Of a stretch of DNA of 64,000 bases, positions 8,712 to 17,200 are shown piece after piece. Positions within the stretch are counted from its first letter, which is position 1, and every line of letters starts with the position of its first letter. A model generated the notes under the pieces. The model did not search any database, was not told the origin of the DNA, and saw only the letters and a list, made by a program, of their open reading frames with translations. Source of the stretch: Sphingobacteriia bacterium 28-36-52. GTDB lineage: Bacteria > Bacteroidota > Bacteroidia > Chitinophagales > Chitinophagaceae. The translations under genes were made by a program, and so were the position numbers. The stretch spans positions 96,875 through 160,874 of the forward strand of contig NCGN01000007.1 of the NCBI GenBank assembly GCA_002281575.1, in the 5' to 3' direction.

Positions 8712-10034
8712 ATGGGAATAATCAAAGACAGGTTTAAAGCAAAGGCTGATACAGCCAGTGCCGAGATAAAATCAATTATTAAGGAACACGGAAATAAAAA
8801 AGTAGGGGAAGTAACCCTGGCCCAGATATACCAAGGAATGCGTGGTATTACAGGTTTGGTTACCGAGACCAGCTTATTAGATGCCCAAGAAGGAATTCGC
8901 TTCCGCGGATATTCTATTCCAGAATTGCAACAAAAATTGCCCAAGGCACCTAATGGCGGAGAACCTTTGCCAGAAGGATTATTCCATTTAATGTTGGTAG
9001 GAGACTTGCCTACAGAAGAAGAAGCCAACCATATTACCAGTGTATGGCAGCGCAGAAGCCATGTTCCCAATCATGTATTTGCAACCATTGATGCATTGCC
9101 GTTGAGCACACATCCGATGACCATGTTTGTGGTAGGGGTAATGGCATTGCAAACAGAAAGCAATTTTGCTAAAGAGTATTCCAAAGGAATGAATAAGAAA
9201 GACTATTGGAATGCTACTTACGACGATGCTATGGATTTGATTGCACGTTTGCCAAGAATTGCAGCTTATATCTATAGAAGAAAGTACAAGAACAACGATC
9301 ATATTCAACCCAATGGTTTGTTAGATTGGGCAGGAAACTTTGCCCATATGATGGGATACGACGATGAAAGCTTTAAAGAGTTGATGCGTTTGTATATGAC
9401 CATCCATGCAGATCATGAAGGTGGAAACGTTTCTGCACATACCACCCATTTAGTAGGTTCTGCATTAAGCGATCCATTCTTGAGTTATGCAGCAGGAATG
9501 AACGGATTAGCGGGTCCATTACATGGATTGGCTAACCAAGAAGTAATTAAGTGGATTTTTGAAATGCAAGAGCAACTAGGCACTGATAGTCCTAGCAAAG
9601 AACAGATTGCACAATATGTTCAAGACACTTTAACATCTGGTAAAGTAGTTCCAGGATATGGACACGCAGTTCTGCGTAAGACCGATCCAAGATTTACTGC
9701 ACAAATGGAGTTTGGTAAAAAGCATATGCCAGATGATAAATTGGTGAACACTGTTTGGAATATTTACGAAACAGTTCCACCTATTTTACAATCATTGGGA
9801 AAGATTAAAAATCCTTGGCCAAATGTAGACGCACATAGTGGAGCATTATTAGTACACTACGGATTTGTAGAGTATGAGTTCTATACCGTACTATTTGCCG
9901 TTAGCCGTGCCTTAGGTGTAATGGCCAGCTTGTGTTGGGACAGAGCATTGGGTTCTCCATTAGAGCGTCCAAAGAGTGTAACAACAGAGTCTGTGAAGCT
10001 TTGGTTAGAAGGAAAAGACCAAATTTGGGAGTAA
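8712..10034 (+). CDS. gltA: Citrate synthase, mitochondrial-like type
   Basis: Condenses oxaloacetate and acetyl-CoA to citrate at the entry of the TCA cycle. The catalytic triad is visible as His271 (GPLHGLANQE), His318 (VPGYGHAVLR) and Asp373 (NVDAHSG), with spacing close to that known for pig citrate synthase (His274, His320, Asp375). Long blocks such as HEGGNVSAHTTHLVGSALSD and KNPWPNVDAHSG resemble eukaryotic mitochondrial enzymes more than E. coli GltA, and the NADH-binding cysteine-rich N-terminus of the latter is missing. Length is 440 residues. It has its own promoter and terminator, so it is monocistronic. Confidence 0.95.
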   Translation: MGIIKDRFKAKADTASAEIKSIIKEHGNKKVGEVTLAQIYQGMRGITGLVTETSLLDAQEGIRFRGYSIPELQQKLPKAPNGGEPLPEGLFHLMLVGDLPTEEEANHITSVWQRRSHVPNHVFATIDALPLSTHPMTMFVVGVMALQTESNFAKEYSKGMNKKDYWNATYDDAMDLIARLPRIAAYIYRRKYKNNDHIQPNGLLDWAGNFAHMMGYDDESFKELMRLYMTIHADHEGGNVSAHTTHLVGSALSDPFLSYAAGMNGLAGPLHGLANQEVIKWIFEMQEQLGTDSPSKEQIAQYVQDTLTSGKVVPGYGHAVLRKTDPRFTAQMEFGKKHMPDDKLVNTVWNIYETVPPILQSLGKIKNPWPNVDAHSGALLVHYGFVEYEFYTVLFAVSRALGVMASLCWDRALGSPLERPKSVTTESVKLWLEGKDQIWE

Positions 10035-10077
10035 ATTGGTTATTCAACAGCGCATGCTGTTAAGAAATATTGATACA

Positions 10078-10109
10078 AAGCCCGACTATAAAAATGGTCG
10101 GGTTTTTTT
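10078..10109 (+). terminator. Rho-independent terminator of citrate synthase
   Basis: CCCGAC and GTCGGG form a stem, extended by A-T pairs, around the loop TATAAAAATG, followed by seven T. It lies about 45 bases after the gltA stop and faces the 3' end of the leftward surface-protein operon. Confidence 0.8.
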
Positions 10110-10151
10110 GTCTACAAGTTAACCGACAGTTTTGCGGTAGTTTACCCAATC

Positions 10152-10265
10152 TTAATTTACTAATTCCCAATCACCTTGTACCGCTACGCAGACAGCACTT
10201 TTTCTGCAGCCAGCAAAGAAAAACAATACAATCACTAAAAATAAAATTTTAAAATAGACTTTCAT
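10152..10265 (-). CDS. Tiny lipoprotein (37 residues), unknown function
   Basis: A short reading frame with a convincing lipoprotein signal: a basic start (MKVYFK), a hydrophobic core of about 12 residues and the lipobox FAGC, with Cys20 as the lipidated residue. The mature part is only 18 residues (CRKSAVCVAVQGDWELVN). It lies 20 bases after the preceding gene in the same direction, so it could be the last cistron of the giant-protein operon. It may be an intact micro-lipoprotein or the truncated front end of a longer one; I cannot tell which. No homology is recognised. Confidence 0.5.
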   Translation of the reverse strand: MKVYFKILFLVIVLFFFAGCRKSAVCVAVQGDWELVN

Positions 10266-10285
10266 GATAATTGAATTTTATATTA

Positions 10286-11209
10286 TTAGTTAGCTTTAAG
10301 ATTTATTATAATGATCTTAGAATCATTTCCGATATTAGCCACATAGGTGCCGCTCACTAAACTTAGAAATATTGTTTCGCCATTTGTAATGGATTTACTG
10401 TTGATAAGCCTTCCATTTAAAGATAACTTCACAACTGCACCTTCTCGTTTAGAAACCACTTTAATGGCTCCAAGTGTACTACAAACTGCATCTTTTTTAT
10501 AAAATAAAGGAGGGTCTTGGACATGAGTTACATTAACCGTATAATTACTTAATGTAGATTCATCTTCAGATAGAACTTCATAATTAACGGCAGTAGTGAA
10601 ACTACTAGCTAATGATCCAGCACTTTGTATAATTCTATTTTTCAAAAGATTGGCTCCCTTACTCAAGGTAAAAACAGGTGTTAAATTATTTAATGGAAAA
10701 CTTTCAGATAATGAAATTATTACTGACCCAGGTGTAATACTTGAGGTTATACTTTTAATATTCAAAAAATTAAAGGTTAGGATGTCTGCCTTATTATTAA
10801 GTGCTGGTTCAGCTATACTATAAGACTGAAATAAATTTCCAATATTTTGATTCGCAACAAAGTTTATAGTTTTACTAACTTTCACAAGTTTATTTAGCGT
10901 ACTATTATATAAATAAAAAGTGATTGTTTCGCCAGGAGCATTTGAAAAAACCGTCAAATAAGCATAATAAGACTTTGCACTAGCCACATAAGTGAGCTTA
11001 CTAACTCCTCTGCAAGTGTTGCCTACAAACGCACTAACCAAATCGCTTTGGTTAGACATCATTACACCATCCATATTTAGTTTAGCTACAAAAGTCATAG
11101 TGTGCTGATAACCTGCTTCATTTACTTTCCAGTTAGGAGGTTGTGCACATAAAAAAGATAAACCCCCCAATAAAATACTAAAAATTAAAACAATTTTTTT
11201 AAAGCCCAT
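10286..11209 (-). CDS. Secreted protein sharing a domain with the adjacent giant protein
   Basis: A signal peptide of about 22 residues (ending SFLCAQ) precedes two recognisable parts. The first (about residues 28-135: HTMTFVAKLNMDGV, VSAFVGNTCRGVSKL, YYAYLTVFSN, ITFYLYNS) closely parallels a segment near residues 2374-2464 of the 2886-residue neighbour. The second (about 140-235) looks like an Ig-like surface domain of the DUF5018 kind, with ILTFNFL, a TPVFTLS strand and SNYTVNVTH. The C-terminus (about 240-307) has a beta-strand pattern reminiscent of a sorting domain but lacks the usual YPNP motif, so secretion by T9SS is uncertain. Only one base separates it from the giant gene's stop, indicating a shared message. 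Function is unknown. Confidence 0.7.
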   Translation of the reverse strand: MGFKKIVLIFSILLGGLSFLCAQPPNWKVNEAGYQHTMTFVAKLNMDGVMMSNQSDLVSAFVGNTCRGVSKLTYVASAKSYYAYLTVFSNAPGETITFYLYNSTLNKLVKVSKTINFVANQNIGNLFQSYSIAEPALNNKADILTFNFLNIKSITSSITPGSVIISLSESFPLNNLTPVFTLSKGANLLKNRIIQSAGSLASSFTTAVNYEVLSEDESTLSNYTVNVTHVQDPPLFYKKDAVCSTLGAIKVVSKREGAVVKLSLNGRLINSKSITNGETIFLSLVSGTYVANIGNDSKIIIINLKAN

Positions 11210-11210
11210 T

Positions 11211-14200
11211 TTAATTAACTTTTATGATTTTATTAAATATGATATTCTCACCAATTTGAACGCTTATGACATAGGCGCCAACAGGAATGATTGGTGAAAG
11301 CTTTAAAATATTGGCTCCAACATTTATTTTGAAGACATTGTTATAATAGGTTTGACTTGTTGCCATATTATAAATAACAATTCTCGCGTCCCCTTTTTCC
11401 TTACTATTGATTGCCACTTTTAATTCCTCGAGAAATGGATTTGGGTAAATGCTTATTTCATTCTTAGGTAATTCAATTATAATAGGACGAGAAATACTTC
11501 CCCAAATAGCATTACTAGAAAAATTAAATGTTTTAGTGGTAGCTTGTTTAACATTATTAGCACCTATAAAAGCAGTAAGTTGTTCTGGCTTATCACCATA
11601 AATGGTTATAAATGCAAGGTCTTTCCCATCAATACTTATAGTCTTACAATTGCCTCTTAATTCACCAGCATCGTTGTAAAAATATAACTCATTAAAACCT
11701 TCTGGCAGTTTTACCACAGCATTCATGGTATTAGCAAATTTGGAATAATCGGCAGTGATTGTTGCAGTATTTCTAACATCGTTACTAATAACAACACTAG
11801 TGTTAGCATTATTTCCGCCATTTACTTTTATTTTTTCTTGCCCAATAATTTGTATGTATGGCAACGCATTATTAATTCTATTTAGATAAACCGGATAAGT
11901 TAAGGTTTGGGCTGTTGCAACATTTATCATATAACCTTCGGACTGATTTAGATATGTTAATGAACCTTTCCAAGCACGAGCCGTACTGCTATAAATAGAG
12001 AATAAATTTTGTGATTTTATTAAATCACCATCCGAAGGATTTAAGTTTGATAGCGCATCTCCTAATGGAATATTTTTATTAGCAACAAATGGCAACCAGT
12101 TCCAACCTGCTTGTAAATTAAACGACCAAGTATTTAAATCTGCAGGAATCCCTTTTAGTTTAAATTCATTTGCTTTGGCAAGTTTGAACTTATACATTTT
12201 ATTGTTCGTAATTCCTCCATTAGATGAAATCCCTCCAAACCATCCATTACTTGGAGATCCTGGTGCATAAAATTGATACGAATCAAAAAGAGCAGGCGCA
12301 TTAGACTGTATCAAATCTGAGGTGCTTAAGTTTGCCCCAATAGTTAAATCATTTAATCTTGAAAATCTTGGATCATTCACACTAAAAGAAACCCATGTCC
12401 AACCTGAATTTAAAGAAACTAATTGCCCAGCCAGATTTGTATTTTCAATAATAGCAGAATTGGTAAAATCACCAATTATTCTATCTGCAACAAAAGGCAC
12501 ACTAACTGCACTATCTAAAGTGGCTTCAAGAAAATTCCCTTGTGATGCATCCCAAATAAAGAAATTAATATTCTCTCCACTCACAACATTGCTATATACC
12601 GTTAGGAACACATGATACATATTTAATTGACGATCATAAGTTAGATTCGCTTTGCCTCTCATTTCTAATCCACTTCCTCCAGGTCCAACTGCAAATACTC
12701 TATCATACGTATCATTTGATAAAACACCATCTACTTTTATTTTACCAACTATATTCATTGACTGGGTATAATTAGCTGGATTAAAATTTAAATTAGGCTC
12801 CTTTACCAAAACTCTTAAATTCAATTGAACCTTTTTATCAATTCCATAATTTGTTATTAATGAAATGATATTATTATACATACCGGGGGCTAAATTCATA
12901 TCAACGGTAGCTAAAATCGTGATAGACTTATTGGGATCTAAAACACCAGAATTAGAAGAAAGCGTTAACCAACTTGGCACATTGAAAGTGTAAGGCTGTG
13001 GTAATCCTCCTTGATTCGCTATTGTAATTTGGAAGGTTAAACTTGAATCGGTTGTCTTTACTAAATTAGCAATATCTCCTTGCCCTTCCACAAACATTTT
13101 AATTGGATTCTTATTGATAAATGCACTCCAAGTAACTGGTGATACCTGACGGTTATCGTACATGTCATTTAAGTTAGACACTGTTATATAAGCCACCTTC
13201 CCTTCAATACTTGCCCAATTTGCAATAGAAGGAACCAATACTATTTGATCATTGTTGATAACTGGATTTACAATAATAGATTCTGTAGGACGGTATGGCT
13301 TTATAGCAGGTGTAATGTCTGTGAAATTGAGGGGTTGTCCATTTAACAGTGCATAATCGCTTACTTGAATAAATGCTTCTTGAGGATAATAGTATTTTGG
13401 TCCATTGGAATTATTTAAATCTGGCTTATTAAAGTTTGAATAAAATAACAACCCATTGGTTGTAAAATTTGATTCAAAAAACATATCCGCTTTTATTTGA
13501 TCGGCAGTTCTTGCCATATTCCAAATACATAGCTCATCTACCTGACCAACAAAATATCTATCAATGCTATTACCAGTTGCGCCAGTGCTGCCACGTGCAC
13601 CAATAAATAAAACACTAGAAGCTAATCCACCTATATTGCTAGTTGTAAAAGACCCCATTTGATTGCCATCTATGTAAAGCTGCAATCCGCCATATCTAGT
13701 TAAACTTACTGCTATGTGATGCCAACTGTTATCGTTTACTCTTAGGTTCCCAAATGAAAATATTTTTCCTTCTGCTACTAATTCAAGACCACCAGTTGCA
13801 TTGGTATTGAAAGCCCACTTATTGCGAAACTGATTACTTTCTACTATGTCGGTACTGTCCCCTTTTCCATTTGATAATACCGTTGCATTAGACTGTGCTG
13901 TTTTCATCCAAAATGTTACCGTTGCATCCATTTCTTTTGAAATAATGACTTTTGAAAAAGTATTACTATTGGTTGTTAAATAATTAGCACCAGTAAAATT
14001 GTAAGCTGTGCCTTTAGGGAATATATCCCAATTGGCATTGACAATATCCAAACTTTTAAACCTGGCTAAATCCTTAGCTATTTTACCACTGCCTTCATTC
14101 ATTGGCCAAAATCCTAAAATACCAATCTCACTTCCCGTTAAGGACACATTCATATTTGCAACCGACTCATCTCTTGTTATAGGTTTACCCCAAATCCTAA

Positions 14201-17200
14201 GATCATGAATGTTGCCGATAAAAGTACTACCTCCAATCACAATTGGATTTGAATTGGTAAAGCTTAATGTTGTGATTAAATTTGGAATTGTAGTAGTTGA
14301 TAATTCGCGATCATTTTCTATAATGCTTAGTCTTGGAATTGCTGCATTATAAGAAAGCGTATAATGGTTGAATAGGCTATCCTTTAAAATTGTTGCGCTC
14401 ACAGACTGTCCGCCAAGAGTGTACGTTAAAACACTATTAATTAATTCGATTTTTAACCCACCAGACTGACTCATGAGTGTTGAAGTGCCGCTTGGACTTG
14501 AGTTTTTCATCCAAAACTCAATACTTAAATCTCCGGTAGTAATATAAGGCTTGTTGATGGTTGCAATATTACTGGTGCCACTAAATGAAAGAGATACTTC
14601 ATGACGAACTGGTAACTGATTTTGTTGAACTAAAAATTCAAACTTTGTTACGGTAGCATTTGTTTTAATAGGCTTATTGAATCGAACAGTGATATCATCT
14701 CCAATTCCTAATATACCATTAGTAGGCGTTGGAGTTCCAAAAACGACAGGTGCATCAAGACTAACTCTTCCTTGAATAATAGGAGACTCAAAAAAAGTAT
14801 TGTTATAACAGGTAGATCTTGCCCTTATTTCATAAGCTCCATTACTCAAACCCGATTTAGCAATATCCCAAGCATAATTCAATTGATCGCCACTAATCAA
14901 TTCTATATTGGTGTCTCCTCCTCTTATAGCAGCAGAAGTATCAGCTGGATTTTTATAATAGGTTCTTAGACCTGTCCAATTGGGTGTTCCTTGCAACCTA
15001 TATTCTAAATTTATTTTTTGAAAACTTGAAAAACTGGTATTATAATCTCCTATCGAAATATTAAGTGGTTTTGTGATTGCTCCGTCAAAAGCAGTATTTC
15101 TGTTTAATAACCAATTATTTGAAGGCGCCATAATAATTACAGGAGAACATGCGGGCACAAAACTTGCTGAAACTAATACAGAACTTATTGCATTGTCATC
15201 ACAAACAGATTGAAGCGAAACTTTTATATTATTATATGTAAACTGATCTTGCTTTACTTTTTTTAGGGTCATGGTATAAGTAACTGTTTGACCAGCTGGG
15301 ATATTAATTATTGTTCCATTAGGCTCAATGTTTATAAGCGCATTATCTGGATTCGTTGCTTGATCTACCATTAACTTAAATGTGGCGTTTTTATTAACCG
15401 CACTCGTATTACGTAATCGTAAAACAAACTCCGCATTACGCCCATCAAATATGCCAGTCACATTCGATGAAACCACTGTAATTTCTGGTCTTTCTAAGGC
15501 CATCGTGGCAACAGATAATGGTACTCTTTCATTATCCAAAAGATTAATAATGTTGGCATTTACATTGGTAACATTTGGATGTCTAGGATTGTAATAACGC
15601 GATAATTCAGGGCCTTCAAAAGGGCATGATGTTTCACCCCCCTTTGTAATAAAAATAGGACCGTTTCCATCAAAAGGATTAATCACATCTACACTTAACA
15701 AGTTGCCTTCATCTGAATCCTTTAGTGTGTAGCTAACATTGCTAGTATTGGTATTTTGATCATTACTAGATTCGCCTTGACCAAAACCATTGGTTGTTGT
15801 TGTTGCAAATTTATATCCTGTTTCATTAACCGCAGCACCTGTAGTAACCCCAATTGAATTATCTAATTGTAAGTCATATGAAAGTGAACTTGAAGTTAGC
15901 CTATCTACTTGGTAAGACTTTGTAAAAGCCCCTACACCAGCATCTAAAGAAATGTTTTCATAAAAAGTTGCATTTAATAAATCTCTTAATTGTTTTGCAG
16001 AATTTGAGAAAGTATTTGTAATTGGATCTTTCAATCCATCAATAATACTGGTTAAAGATGTTTTTAAACTATCTCTATTATTAAATGCATAGTATTTTGA
16101 AAGTTCGTTGTTTAAAATAATTCTTTTCCAAAGATTGATAGAACTTAAATATGCATTTCTAGTTAATACACCATCCCTATTTTCAATTAAGGAGCCATCA
16201 TCAATTTTTCTAACAAACTCTTCATATTTTGGAATAAGATCATTGATAATACTACGTTGAGAATACACAAAAAATGTTTTTTCCGGAGCCTCATTAAAAT
16301 AAATTGCCCTATTTATTCTTGGGTAAATAACATTTGTGTTAGAATTTGGCAAAGGAACTACCGAAATAGGATCTGCACTGTTTTGAGTTGTAGACACTGT
16401 TAAATTATTGTAGGTGCCATAAAATTGATTTGCAGAATATCCAATATATAAATCTGCATCACTACCTACCCAAGTAGGGTCATCACTTGTAGAAATAGAT
16501 TGATTAAAAGTATAGGTGTTTTCTACACTTTTCCCATTAGACGAGGACTGCGCCATTGTTACTCCAGAACTAATATCATTTGTTACATCTGTTTTTACAA
16601 CGGGGCCTAAAATGGATCCGCCCACACTTAATTGAAAACCTAAAGATACAGTACCATCCGTTTGATTTCCTGAATTAGACTTATAAGAACTTTCTTTAGA
16701 AAAAGTAAATGAAGATCCTTTTGCGATTGTTGCAGAACTGTTGGACCCTGGTGGATCACGTAATACGAAATCGGGCAATTGCGGACCCGCAGTAACAAAT
16801 GTTTGTGAACCATCAGAAACTCCACCTAAAAGAATCCCTTGTGTTTTGTAATTAGATAATGGATAATCAATTCCATTTAATCTGTATAGTAAATTAATAG
16901 ATCTTTTATAGCCACTAGCAGCATCTGTATTTGGAATCCCTCCTCTAAAAGAGTAAACAAGAACACTTGGATCTGTGGCTGAAGTGGCTGTTGATTCAGA
17001 ATTTTCTAATGCTAAATTATTTGTAGCAATAATTTCGCCTCCAGTTACTGGAACCTGAGAAAGAACAGGGTTTGTTAAGCTACTATCATAATTATAATAA
17101 GACTCATTACCCTGAATTTCAATTTTGTAAGATCCAAATTGACTATAAATAGGGGTTGCTTGATTCGCTGCAATGGTATATGTTCTATCGTCTGCTGTTA

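Noticed and set aside
10070..10252. 60-codon plus-strand frame after citrate synthase
   Set aside because: It runs through the gltA terminator and is antisense to the better supported micro-lipoprotein; composition is not protein-like.
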